Assembly: GCA_902764875.1 (NCBI GenBank)
Contig: CACWXP010000006.1
Location: 62,001-126,000 of the forward strand
DNA from: an uncultured Eubacteriales bacterium
GTDB lineage: Bacteria > Bacillota > Clostridia > Christensenellales > Aristaeellaceae
Length of the DNA: 64,000 nt
Direction: 5' to 3'
Numbering within the stretch: position 1 is the first letter of the stretch; each line of letters begins with the position of its first letter. Below are positions 9,151-16,903 of the stretch, piece after piece. Both the position numbers and the translations under genes were made by a program. Under the pieces are notes generated by a model that worked only from the letters and a program-made list of their open reading frames with translations, was not told the origin of the DNA and searched no databases.

Positions 9151-10605
9151 ATGATTGAATTCCAGAACGAAGAACAGGACAACTTTGCTTCCATTAAGGT
9201 CGTCGGATGCGGCGGCGGCGGAAACAACGCGGTTAACCGGATGGTTGACGCAGGTCTACGCGGTGTGGAATTTATCTCCATCAACACCGACCGGCAGGCG
9301 CTCAGCCAGTCTAATGCGCAGGTGAAAATCCAGATCGGCGAGAAGCTGACCAAGGGTCTCGGCGCCGGAGCTATCCCCGAGGTGGGTCGCCGTGCGGCCG
9401 AAGAGAGCCGGGAGGAGATTGCGTCCGCACTGAAAGGCGCGGATCTGGTCTTTATTACCGCCGGTATGGGCGGCGGAACCGGAACGGGTGCAGCTCCGAT
9501 CGTGGCGGAAATCGCCCGGGATCTTGGAACGCTGACCATTGCCGTCGTGACCAAACCCTTCAATTTTGAAGGCAAACAGCGCATGAAGAATGCTGAGGCC
9601 GGTATCGAAGAGCTGAAACAGCATGTGGATACCCTCGTGGTGATTCCGAACGACCGGCTGCTGCAGGTGGTTAACAAGGGCACTACGATGCTTGAAGCAT
9701 TCCGCATTGCGGACGACGTTCTGCGCCAGGGCATTCAGGGCATCAGCGACCTGATCGCAGTACCGGCTATGATTAACCTGGACTTTGCGGACGTTAAGAC
9801 CGTGATGGAAAACGGCGGAATGGCGCATATGGGTATCGGCATCGGAACAGGCGAAAACCGTCTGGTCGAAGCGGCAAAGAACGCCATTGCCTCTCCGCTG
9901 CTGGAGACCAATATCGACGGCGCACGTGCTGTGCTGATTAACGTGACCGGCGGTGCGGACATCTCCATCGTGGATATCAACGAAGCGGCCAACCTCATTA
10001 TGGAAGCGGCCGATCCGGATGCGAACATTATCTTTGGCGCGGGCATTGACGAAACGATGGGTGAGGATGTGCGGATTACCGTGATCGCCACCGGATTTGA
10101 AAAGACCCCGTTCCCGGCAAAGGAGCCGGCCCGCAAGCCCAGAGAGATCGAGCACGACCGCCTCTTCGGCTCCTTCGGCACCAACTTCAGCCGGCAGGAA
10201 ACGCCCGCATCCCGTGAACCCGCATACGAGAGCCCCGTGCAGAATTCCCCGTTCTCTGCCGGCAACACGGGTGAGGTTCCCACTTACATGAGTTCCAGCA
10301 GACCCAGCATGGGCGTTCCCGGCATGGTGAATTCCGGTTCTTTCCAAACGGGCTTCAGCTATCAGCAGGCGCAGTCACAAGCAACCCGCCCGTTCCAGGC
10401 CGTGCCCGGAGCACAGACAGGCCCGAACGCACCGGTTCCGCAGCAGACGGGGTTCGGCGCAGCTCAACCCCAGAACTATCAGCCACTGTTCAACAGCAAC
10501 GGCCAGGTGACCGGACAAACCGGATCCTTCCAGGCGATTCCCCAGAATCAGGCCATGGTGACCGATGATCACGGCGTTCCCGGCTTCCTGAAGAGGAAAA
10601 AGTAA
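9151..10605 (+). CDS. ftsZ: Cell division protein FtsZ
   Basis: A 484-residue tubulin-like GTPase that forms the division ring. It has the GTP-binding glycine-rich loop [12 protein letters not shown], the tubulin signature [12 protein letters not shown], and the T7 loop [11 protein letters not shown]. After about residue 320 comes a long flexible linker rich in Gln, Pro, Ser and Gly, then the conserved C-terminal peptide VPGFLKRKK that binds FtsA. The reading frame extends upstream into ftsA, but GGGAGG directly before the ATG at 9151 and the family N-terminus [10 protein letters not shown] fix the start. A strong terminator follows. Confidence 0.96.
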   Translation: MIEFQNEEQDNFASIKVVGCGGGGNNAVNRMVDAGLRGVEFISINTDRQALSQSNAQVKIQIGEKLTKGLGAGAIPEVGRRAAEESREEIASALKGADLVFITAGMGGGTGTGAAPIVAEIARDLGTLTIAVVTKPFNFEGKQRMKNAEAGIEELKQHVDTLVVIPNDRLLQVVNKGTTMLEAFRIADDVLRQGIQGISDLIAVPAMINLDFADVKTVMENGGMAHMGIGIGTGENRLVEAAKNAIASPLLETNIDGARAVLINVTGGADISIVDINEAANLIMEAADPDANIIFGAGIDETMGEDVRITVIATGFEKTPFPAKEPARKPREIEHDRLFGSFGTNFSRQETPASREPAYESPVQNSPFSAGNTGEVPTYMSSSRPSMGVPGMVNSGSFQTGFSYQQAQSQATRPFQAVPGAQTGPNAPVPQQTGFGAAQPQNYQPLFNSNGQVTGQTGSFQAIPQNQAMVTDDHGVPGFLKRKK

Positions 10606-10617
10606 CAGGCTCAATTC

Positions 10618-10643
10618 AAGCGGGCAGAAGCCCGCTTTTTTTT
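10618..10643 (+). terminator. Intrinsic terminator after ftsZ
   Basis: AAGCGGGC and GCCCGCTT form a perfect 8-bp stem around the tetraloop AGAA, followed by eight T residues. It ends the division cluster. Confidence 0.92.
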
Positions 10644-10689
10644 CTGGTAAAAGCGCTCAAAATCTTTTTCGAACTTTTTTCAAAAATTC

Positions 10690-10717
10690 TGTAACGAAAT
10701 CTGCTTTCGTCCGTCTA
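10690..10717 (+). promoter_or_regulatory. ECF-type promoter of the sigma operon
   Basis: TGTAAC (10690-10695) and CGTCTA (10712-10717) are 16 bases apart. This matches the TGAAAC / CGTC pattern recognised by extracytoplasmic-function sigma factors and lies just upstream of an ECF sigma gene, which suggests autoregulation. Confidence 0.6.
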
Positions 10718-10749
10718 ATCAGTGAATCCGGCGAAAAGGAGGTGAGGAT

Positions 10750-11235
10750 GTGAACCAGGAACAGACCGCAAAACTCTACGAAGCCCATTACATGCGGGTG
10801 TTCTCCTATGCGATGACGCTTACGGGCAACCGGGAAATGGCAGAGGAGCTCACCCAGGAAACATTCTTCCGGGCTTTTTCGAAATCGAGTGAGTTCCGGA
10901 AGGAATCAGACGAGGTTACCTGGCTGTGCGCCATTGCAAAGAATTGCTTTTATGACGAGAAACGCCGCCAGAGCAAAACCGCCCCGATTCCAGAAGAGAT
11001 ACCGGATACGGGAAAAGAGATTGAGCAGGTCGCGGCGGATCGGGATTCCTCCTTTCGAATCCACGTGGCCCTGCACGCTCTGGAGGAACCCTACCGGGAA
11101 ATCTTCGAACTGCGGGTTTTCGGAGAGCTGTCTTTCCGGGACATCGGAACCATTTTCGGAAAGACCGAAAACTGGGCCCGGGTCACATATCACCGCGCCA
11201 GACTGAAACTACAGGAAAGGATGGAAACGAAATGA
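10750..11235 (+). CDS. ECF RNA polymerase sigma factor
   Basis: A 161-residue sigma-70 family protein of the extracytoplasmic-function group. Region 2 (about residues 10-75, with AEELTQETFFRAF) would bind the -10 element and core polymerase. Region 4 (about 95-155, with ALHALEEPYREIFELRVF and SFRDIGTIFG) would bind the -35. The start is GTG at 10750 with AAGGAGGTGA upstream. Its stop overlaps the next gene in ATGA, so sigma and anti-sigma are translationally coupled. The ECF-type promoter in front suggests a positive feedback loop. Confidence 0.9.
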   Translation: MNQEQTAKLYEAHYMRVFSYAMTLTGNREMAEELTQETFFRAFSKSSEFRKESDEVTWLCAIAKNCFYDEKRRQSKTAPIPEEIPDTGKEIEQVAADRDSSFRIHVALHALEEPYREIFELRVFGELSFRDIGTIFGKTENWARVTYHRARLKLQERMETK

Positions 11236-11972
11236 AAAATTCATGCGATGTGATCCGCGATCTGCTTCCGCTGTATGCGGACGACGCGTGCAGCGCGGAC
11301 AGCCGCCGGCTGGTGGATGAGCACCTGGCGGAATGCCCGGACTGCAGCGGAATGCTGAAGCGGCTTCAGAATAATGAAATTGAAAGCGATCTGCAGATGG
11401 AAAAGCAGGACGTGATTGAGTACGGGGTGAAGAGATTCAAACGTCGCTCCGCCACTGTGGGCTCCACGGTATCCGGCGTTTTTATGATTCCGATTCTCGT
11501 GTGCCTGATCATCAATCTGACAACGGGATCGGCCATGGGATGGTTCTTCATCGTGCTGGCCGCACTGGCCGTGGCAGCCAGCCTGATTATCGTGCCGATC
11601 ATGGCGCCGAAGGGCAGCAAGGCACTCTGGATGCTTGCAACCTTCACCGCGAGCCTGATGATTCTGCTGGCAGTGACCTGCCTGGTCAGCGGTGGAAACT
11701 GGTTTTGGGTGGCGTCCAGTTCGGTGCTGTTCGGGCTGGCCGTGTGCTTCCTGCCGTTTGTCGTGCGTGCGAAGCAGCTGCAGAAATGGATCGGTAAGAG
11801 CAATAAGGTGCTTCTGGTGCTTGTGGCAGACGCGGTGCTGTTTCTGAACATGATGAATGTGATCCGCATTCACAACAGCGGCGGGCCCGGATTCTTCACC
11901 ATTGTGGGCGTTGCGGCAGGCATTGCCCTGGTGGTTCTGGGCATTATGAAGAACAGGGGGTATCTGAAATGA
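11232..11972 (+). CDS. Zinc-finger anti-sigma factor, membrane
   Basis: A 246-residue protein with an N-terminal zf-HC2 zinc finger (H31, C35, C38 in HLAECPDC) that in known systems holds the sigma factor inactive. After about residue 75 there are several hydrophobic segments forming a membrane domain, so the signal is probably sensed at the membrane. It overlaps the sigma gene upstream and the DUF4097 gene downstream by four bases each, which makes a three-gene coupled operon. Confidence 0.85.
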   Translation: MKNSCDVIRDLLPLYADDACSADSRRLVDEHLAECPDCSGMLKRLQNNEIESDLQMEKQDVIEYGVKRFKRRSATVGSTVSGVFMIPILVCLIINLTTGSAMGWFFIVLAALAVAASLIIVPIMAPKGSKALWMLATFTASLMILLAVTCLVSGGNWFWVASSSVLFGLAVCFLPFVVRAKQLQKWIGKSNKVLLVLVADAVLFLNMMNVIRIHNSGGPGFFTIVGVAAGIALVVLGIMKNRGYLK

Positions 11973-12907
11973 GTCGTGATCAGATCATCAAAATCGGTAT
12001 GGTCATTCTGGTGGTCGTGCTGCTGTGCGCGGTGATTATTACATCGACGGGAATGTTCGGGAAAATCGGCGGATACGCGAACGCGGAGCTGTATACCTCC
12101 GGAGATACCGAAATTACGGAAGATATCAAAAAAATCGACGTCAGCTGGACCAGTGGCAAGGTGACTGTTGCGTATCATGCGGAGAACACGGTCAGCCTGA
12201 AGGAAAGCGCAAAACGGGCCCTGTCCGATGACGAAAAGCTTCAGTGGTGGGTTGACGGCGATACCCTGCGGGTTCAGTTTACGAAACCCGGCATCCGCTG
12301 GAATATGCCGGAAAAGGAACTGACCATCACCCTGCCGGAACACTTCCGCTTGCAGCAGGCTAACATCGGAACAACTTCCGGAGACATCGAGATTCCGGCA
12401 CTGAAGGCGGAAGTGCTGATCCTGGATGCTACTGCCGGCCATATCCGGGCCTGTGCGGAGACGGACAAGGCAGAAGTTAACACGACCTCCGGCGATCAGG
12501 AGCTGGAATTCAACGGCAGCGCGACACAGATCCGGATCAATTCCACCAGCGGCAGCATACGCGTGAAGGCGGAGAAGGCCGCACTGATTGAAGCGGCGTC
12601 CACCTCCGGCGGCATCGGGATGACGGCGCAGGAATGTGAAAACGCGAAAGCGAATTCCACCAGCGGCAGTATTGATACGGAACTCGGGAAAATGAAACAA
12701 CTCAGCATCAACGTCACCTCTGGGAACGTGACGGCAAAACTCCCGGAGACACCCGGATTCACAGCTGATGTGCATACGACGGCTGGCGATTTCACCTACG
12801 GGCTTGCACTGACCCGGGAAGGAGACAAGTACGTCTGCGGCGACGGCAGCGGAACCGTGGACATCCATACGACGGCCGGAAACGTCCGGATCGACGGCCT
12901 GAACTGA
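11969..12907 (+). CDS. DUF4097 beta-helix protein, membrane-anchored
   Basis: A 312-residue protein with one N-terminal transmembrane helix (about 8-28), then repeated short strands built on TTSGD, NSTSGSI and STSGGI motifs. These repeats are typical of DUF4097/LiaG-like right-handed beta helices exposed outside the membrane. Genes of this family commonly accompany sigma/anti-sigma pairs and envelope-stress systems. It is coupled to the anti-sigma gene by an ATGA overlap, so it is likely either a sensor partner or an output of the operon. Confidence 0.82.
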   Translation: MSRDQIIKIGMVILVVVLLCAVIITSTGMFGKIGGYANAELYTSGDTEITEDIKKIDVSWTSGKVTVAYHAENTVSLKESAKRALSDDEKLQWWVDGDTLRVQFTKPGIRWNMPEKELTITLPEHFRLQQANIGTTSGDIEIPALKAEVLILDATAGHIRACAETDKAEVNTTSGDQELEFNGSATQIRINSTSGSIRVKAEKAALIEAASTSGGIGMTAQECENAKANSTSGSIDTELGKMKQLSINVTSGNVTAKLPETPGFTADVHTTAGDFTYGLALTREGDKYVCGDGSGTVDIHTTAGNVRIDGLN

Positions 12908-12920
12908 AGATAAATGAAAC

Positions 12921-12957
12921 GGGAGAAGCGGCCGAACGCGCCGCTTTTCCTGTTTTT
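12921..12957 (+). terminator. Intrinsic terminator after DUF4097 gene
   Basis: AAGCGGC (12926-12932) pairs with GCCGCTT (12940-12946) across a 7-base loop and is followed by a T-rich stretch. It closes the sigma operon. Confidence 0.75.
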
Positions 12958-12991
12958 GGGGACGAAACCCGAAAAAAACAGGATATTGTGA

Positions 12992-13020
12992 TTTACAAAA
13001 GCATCAGAACGCGGTAAAAT
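12992..13020 (+). promoter_or_regulatory. Promoter of the aquaporin gene
   Basis: TTTACA (12992-12997) and TAAAAT (13015-13020) are spaced by 17 bases. They lie about 45 bases before the ATG of the aquaporin gene. Confidence 0.7.
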
Positions 13021-13065
13021 ACCATATGTTGTACCCCGATGAGAGAATGAAAGGAGAATGGAACT

Positions 13066-13734
13066 ATGAGGGATCTGAGGAAGTATGTGGCGGAGTTTAT
13101 CGGTACGGCCGTTCTGGTGTTTGTCGCCTGCGGCGTTGCCGGACAGGTGTGTGACATCGGCGGCGCGGGCCACCTGATGACGGCGCTGGCTTTCGGCCTG
13201 GTGATCGTGGCGATGGCTTATTCCATCGGCAACATCTCCGGTTGCCATATTAACCCCGCCGTTTCCATTGCCATGCTCGTCAGCAAAAAGATGAGCGTGA
13301 AGGATTTCTGCGGCTATGTGATTGCCCAGTATCTCGGCGGCATCGCCGGCGCCGGTGCGCTGTATGCCATCGTGCGGGACAACACCAAACTGGGCAACAA
13401 CGGTCTGTACGGCGCCACCGAAGGCTATGCCGGCAGCCCCTGGATCAGCGTTGCCATCGAGATTGCGCTGACCTTCGTTTTTGTTCTGGCAATCCTGGGC
13501 GTAACCTCCAAGGAGAGCAACGGCAGCGTGGCCGGCCTGGTGATCGGCGGCGCACTGGTGCTGGTGCACCTGCTGGGCATTCCGTTCACCGGAACTTCCG
13601 TGAACCCGGCACGGACCTTCGGACCTGCGATCTTTGCCGGAACACTGTCCACCTACTGGGTGTTCCTGATTGGGCCTCTGGCCGGCGGCGTGCTTGCGGC
13701 ACTGGTCTGGAAATTTCTTGCGAAGAAGGATTAA
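13066..13734 (+). CDS. aqpZ: Aquaporin, AqpZ-like
   Basis: A 222-residue MIP-family channel with six membrane helices and the two half-helix NPA boxes (HINPAVS and SVNPAR). The filter-forming residues look like those of water-selective AqpZ: a Phe in helix 2, the His of LVHLLGIPFTG, and the Arg after the second NPA. Glycerol facilitators have a Gly instead of that His. It therefore probably conducts water rather than glycerol. GAAAGGAGAATG-like sequence upstream gives a good ribosome site. It is a single-gene unit bounded by terminators. Confidence 0.92.
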   Translation: MRDLRKYVAEFIGTAVLVFVACGVAGQVCDIGGAGHLMTALAFGLVIVAMAYSIGNISGCHINPAVSIAMLVSKKMSVKDFCGYVIAQYLGGIAGAGALYAIVRDNTKLGNNGLYGATEGYAGSPWISVAIEIALTFVFVLAILGVTSKESNGSVAGLVIGGALVLVHLLGIPFTGTSVNPARTFGPAIFAGTLSTYWVFLIGPLAGGVLAALVWKFLAKKD

Positions 13735-13759
13735 TTCAGAATAGTTTTAACAATGCGAA

Positions 13760-13800
13760 AAGCGCGGTTCACATTCTGCATGAACCGCGCTTCTCATTTT
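13760..13800. terminator. Terminator between convergent genes
   Basis: A perfect 12-bp stem, AAGCGCGGTTCA with TGAACCGCGCTT, around a 9-base loop, followed by a T-rich tract on the plus strand and preceded by an A-rich one. It sits between convergent genes and may work in both directions. Confidence 0.88.
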
Positions 13801-13808
13801 CTGAATCA

Positions 13809-14417
13809 TCAGGCCGGACGAATCAGCAGCTCTGTTTGCGCAAAGGGAAGCAGATCCTCCGGATGTGTTTCCGGACGGATCCATTGTTCCACCGCACTTT
13901 CCGGAAGAATCAGGGGCATCCGATCGTGAATGAAACGAATGCTTTCTCCCGGCTCCCGCGTCAGGATGACAAAGCGGGGAATCCCTTCCTCCATCCGGTA
14001 CAGACCGCAGAGCCAGGAAAGACCGGCGCCGGTTTCCAGACGGAATTTGGCCCCGGTTTTTTTCTTTCCGCCGGGGGCTGCGAGATGCTCCCATTCAAAG
14101 TAGCAGGAAGCAGGGATCGCACACCGGCGGGAAGCCCAGGATTCCCGGAACATGGGGCGGACAGCCGCTGTTTCACACCGGGCGTTGATAATCAGACCCT
14201 TTCCCTGAAGACCCGCAAATCCCCATTGCATGGGAAACACGGCGCGGGCACCTTTCCTGTCCGGCGCGACGACCGGCACGACATCCGCCGGGCGAACATC
14301 ACCGGCGGTATGGACGGACTGACGGGGAAAAAGTTTTTCGGCCAAAGGCGAGCGGTTTACGGCCTCCATGATGGGCATGAGTTCCGGATCATCTTCCAGA
14401 AAATATCTGCAGCACAT
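13809..14417 (-). CDS. Abasic-site shield protein, YedK/HMCES family
   Basis: A 202-residue SRAP-domain protein. After removal of the initiator Met, Cys2 of MCCRYF becomes the N-terminal residue that in this family forms a thiazolidine crosslink with abasic sites in single-stranded DNA. Supporting active-site residues are visible in INARCET, FEWE and HDRMP. I start at the ATG at 14417, preceded by GGAGGA, because longer versions would bury the catalytic Cys. It is last in a leftward operon with an M48-like peptidase and a phosphoesterase. Confidence 0.92.
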   Translation of the reverse strand: MCCRYFLEDDPELMPIMEAVNRSPLAEKLFPRQSVHTAGDVRPADVVPVVAPDRKGARAVFPMQWGFAGLQGKGLIINARCETAAVRPMFRESWASRRCAIPASCYFEWEHLAAPGGKKKTGAKFRLETGAGLSWLCGLYRMEEGIPRFVILTREPGESIRFIHDRMPLILPESAVEQWIRPETHPEDLLPFAQTELLIRPA

Positions 14418-14452
14418 ACCATTCCTCCGTCTGTCTGCGTGATTTGAAGCTT

Positions 14453-15007
14453 TCAGGCACCAAGGCGGGCCATCAGCATCGGTCCGTTCTTTTTCAGCCA
14501 TTTGTCCCATGTCCGGTAATCCGGCATGATGCGCAGCACTTCATCATAGAAGGCGGCGGAGTGATTCATATGCTTTCGGTGGCACAGCTCATGCACAATC
14601 ACACTGTCGAGCACTTCCCGGGGAGCGAGCATCAGCAGACAGTTGAAATTCAGGTTTCCCTTGCCGGTGCAGCTGCCCCAACGGGTCCTTTGACAGCGGA
14701 TGGTGATCCGCCCGTAAGCGACATTCAGCCGGCGGGCGTAATAGGCAACCCGGTCCGGAATGAGCGCTTTTGCCTCATGTGCCAGGAGACGGATTTCCGC
14801 GTCGGTCAGCAGCGGAACATGCTGCTTTGCTTCCTCCCGGGCCAGGGCTTTTGCAAGATGACTTTCAATCCAGGACTGCTTTTCCTGAAGAAAACGGGTG
14901 ATCTCTGCATTGGAAACACGCAGGGGGGCCCGAACGAGCACCTGTTCCTGCCGGATCTCTATGCAGAGCGTTTTCCGCCGGCTGCGAATGATTTCGACAT
15001 TTTCCAT
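14453..15007 (-). CDS. YgjP-like M48-type zinc metallopeptidase
   Basis: A 184-residue protein of the DUF45/YgjP family. It has the zincin motif HELCH near the C-terminal third and the family signature TRWGSC upstream of it. The third ligand is likely in the following helix. No signal peptide is seen, so it is cytoplasmic. The start at 15007 has TGGAGTGAG upstream, and lies 4 bases past the stop of the phosphoesterase gene. Substrates of this family are not well defined. Confidence 0.85.
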   Translation of the reverse strand: MENVEIIRSRRKTLCIEIRQEQVLVRAPLRVSNAEITRFLQEKQSWIESHLAKALAREEAKQHVPLLTDAEIRLLAHEAKALIPDRVAYYARRLNVAYGRITIRCQRTRWGSCTGKGNLNFNCLLMLAPREVLDSVIVHELCHRKHMNHSAAFYDEVLRIMPDYRTWDKWLKKNGPMLMARLGA

Positions 15008-15011
15008 CGGC

Positions 15012-15476
15012 TCACTCCAAATTAATCCGCTGAACACGCAGGATTTTTCCGTTCTCCAGGAGCAGCTTTGCCATCGTAATACTTCCGCCGAAACGGGCGA
15101 AGCCGCAGCTTCCGGGATTCAGCCACAGGCGGCCGTCGACGGTATCTTCCTCCCAGCAATGGCTGTGTCCGTAAATCACAGCCTGAACCCCTTCCAGATT
15201 CCGGGGCACATCGTACCGATCATGGGTCATCACAAAGTTCACCCCGGCGATGGTAAAGCGCAGCACGCCGGCCAGATCATGCAGGCCGGGCTGCCAGATG
15301 TCGTTATTGCCGCGGACGGCATAAATCGATCCGTACAGCCGAAGCTCGTCCAGATCGCTTTCACGGATGATATCCCCGGCGTGCAGAATATGAGAACAAT
15401 CCTGCAGCTCACGGACAACCTCCCGCCGGAGCAGACCGTGGGTATCGGAGATGACGGCGACGTGGACCGGGTACAT
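15012..15476 (-). CDS. YfcE/MJ0936-type phosphodiesterase
   Basis: A small metallophosphoesterase of about 154 residues. The motifs are DTHG, HAGDI, RGNND, THDRYD and YGHSHCW, in the order of the YfcE family, which cleaves phosphodiesters in vitro; the natural substrate is unknown. The start is uncertain. The ATG at 15476 places the domain at the usual N-terminus, but a GTG at 15497 is nearer to the GGGGG ribosome site. It lies 4 bases upstream of the peptidase gene and about 50 bases downstream of the cation exporter, in the same leftward operon. Confidence 0.86.
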   Translation of the reverse strand: MYPVHVAVISDTHGLLRREVVRELQDCSHILHAGDIIRESDLDELRLYGSIYAVRGNNDIWQPGLHDLAGVLRFTIAGVNFVMTHDRYDVPRNLEGVQAVIYGHSHCWEEDTVDGRLWLNPGSCGFARFGGSITMAKLLLENGKILRVQRINLE

Positions 15477-15526
15477 GCCGTTTTCAACAGGATTCACTGA
15501 ATGAACGCCCCCTTCCCGACACAACT

Positions 15527-16648
15527 TTATGCATCAATCCCCTGCAGAATCTCAACCGTCATCTCAGGAAAAGCACCGCGAACCTGCTTCTCAAAACGAT
15601 CCAGTTCTTCATTCCGCATCTGACGCTTTATATTGTAATCCGGAATCACATAAAAGGAAATTTCGCGATGCTCCGGATCCAGAACAAAGGAATTTACGCG
15701 CCGGATGCTTTTATGGGTTTCCGCGAAGGATATGATCGTATCCCATATTTTTGCGGCTTCGGGATCCGATATGTTTGTGCCGGTGATTCCGACAGAAGTG
15801 ATCTGAATGCCGATCTCTTTGCTTTTTTTGATGATTCTCCGGGAGATCCGGCTGATTTCGGCGGCCGTTGCCCTTTCGTCAACCTCGATTGAGACTGATC
15901 CCACGTCGTTTCCTTCTCCGTAATTATGCAGGACAATGCCGGAAACATTCAGAACCCCGTCTTCCCGGATGATGAGATCAAGAAGCTTTTTCCGGAGCGC
16001 CGGGTCCGTGCTGGTTCCGATCATCTTGGTCAGATTACTACAGATCATTCTGACCCCTGTCCGCAGAATCAGCAGCGAAATGAGAATACAGATATAGTGC
16101 TCAATATCCAGACCTGTGAGTTTAATAATCCCGATGGCTGCCAGGATCCCGGCTGAAATCAGGGCATCCGCGAGGCTGTCCACCGCAGAAATGACCAGCG
16201 CGTCGGAATGCAGCTGCTTCCCACGCTTTTTCATGGCGAATCCGTATATGAGCTTTGCAACCAGGGATATTACCATAATGATGATGGTCACGGGGCCGTA
16301 TGAGGGGGCTTCGTGGGGATGAAGGATGGAATGAACAGACTCGACAGCGGTCCTGACGCCAAAATAGAGAACAAGCATCGTTACCAGCATGGAACCCAGA
16401 TATTCCAGCCGACCGAAACCAAAGGGATGATTCCTGTTCTCATTCCTGCCGGAGAGGGCGGCGAACAGAAGGGAAATCAGCGATGTGGCCATATCCAGAA
16501 GGGAATTGAAACCGTCCATCATGATCGCATGGGAATGGATGAGGCTGCCTGTTATGATCTTTGATATGGACAGCACCAGGTTCATCCCGATGCCGATCAG
16601 ACTGCAGCGGATGATTTCTTTGTTCCGGTTCCTCGTCTGCTGGTTCAT
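15527..16648 (-). CDS. CDF-family cation exporter
   Basis: A 373-residue cation diffusion facilitator. Six membrane helices are followed by a cytoplasmic domain. The metal-site signatures are DGFNSLLD in helix 2 and HSDALVISAVDSLAD in helix 5. The cytoplasmic region (from about residue 205) is longer than in minimal members and appears to hold two tandem ferredoxin-like halves. Substrate could be Zn, Mn, Co or Fe and cannot be decided. The start at 16648 has GGGAG upstream. It heads a four-gene leftward operon. Confidence 0.88.
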   Translation of the reverse strand: MNQQTRNRNKEIIRCSLIGIGMNLVLSISKIITGSLIHSHAIMMDGFNSLLDMATSLISLLFAALSGRNENRNHPFGFGRLEYLGSMLVTMLVLYFGVRTAVESVHSILHPHEAPSYGPVTIIIMVISLVAKLIYGFAMKKRGKQLHSDALVISAVDSLADALISAGILAAIGIIKLTGLDIEHYICILISLLILRTGVRMICSNLTKMIGTSTDPALRKKLLDLIIREDGVLNVSGIVLHNYGEGNDVGSVSIEVDERATAAEISRISRRIIKKSKEIGIQITSVGITGTNISDPEAAKIWDTIISFAETHKSIRRVNSFVLDPEHREISFYVIPDYNIKRQMRNEELDRFEKQVRGAFPEMTVEILQGIDA

Positions 16649-16700
16649 TCTGTAACTCCCGCCATTTCTTTCTTCTCCGGCTGCGCAACCGCAATACCTT

Positions 16701-16730
16701 ATTATATCACACAATTCCGATCACGGCGAA
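16701..16730 (-). promoter_or_regulatory. Promoter of the CDF operon
   Basis: On the minus strand an extended -10, TGATATAAT, lies with its hexamer at 16706-16701, about 55 bases upstream of the CDF start. The -35 is weak, so the extended -10 probably compensates. Confidence 0.5.
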
Positions 16731-16754
16731 AAAACTCTTTGGGAAGAAAAAAAT

Positions 16755-16840
16755 CTGTATGTGCAGGAAAGCATAATCCGTATGCGCAAGAGAATACAAA
16801 TCTGTTTGTACAGATAAACAATTTCCTTTGCGCAAGAAAA
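16755..16840. repeat. Four degenerate repeats, about 23 bp apart
   Basis: Four copies of a short word related to TATGCGCAAGA occur at 16755-16770, 16778-16793, 16802-16817 and 16825-16840. Their cores (TGTGCA, TGCGCA, TGTACA, TGCGCA) are spaced 23, 24 and 22 bases apart, and three are themselves palindromic. They lie between the divergent CDF and ABC exporter genes and could be a multi-site operator. This covers most of the 16649-16903 gap. Confidence 0.5.
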
Positions 16841-16903
16841 AAACTTTTCTCCCGGAGCGATCTGTGGTATGCTCTGTGCAATCAAATCAGGGGAGGCGGA
16901 CGT

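Noticed and set aside
7878..9734. Long open frame of 618 codons on the minus strand
   Set aside because: Antisense to ftsA and ftsZ, low-complexity Ser/Pro composition, no domain; the plus-strand genes are certain.
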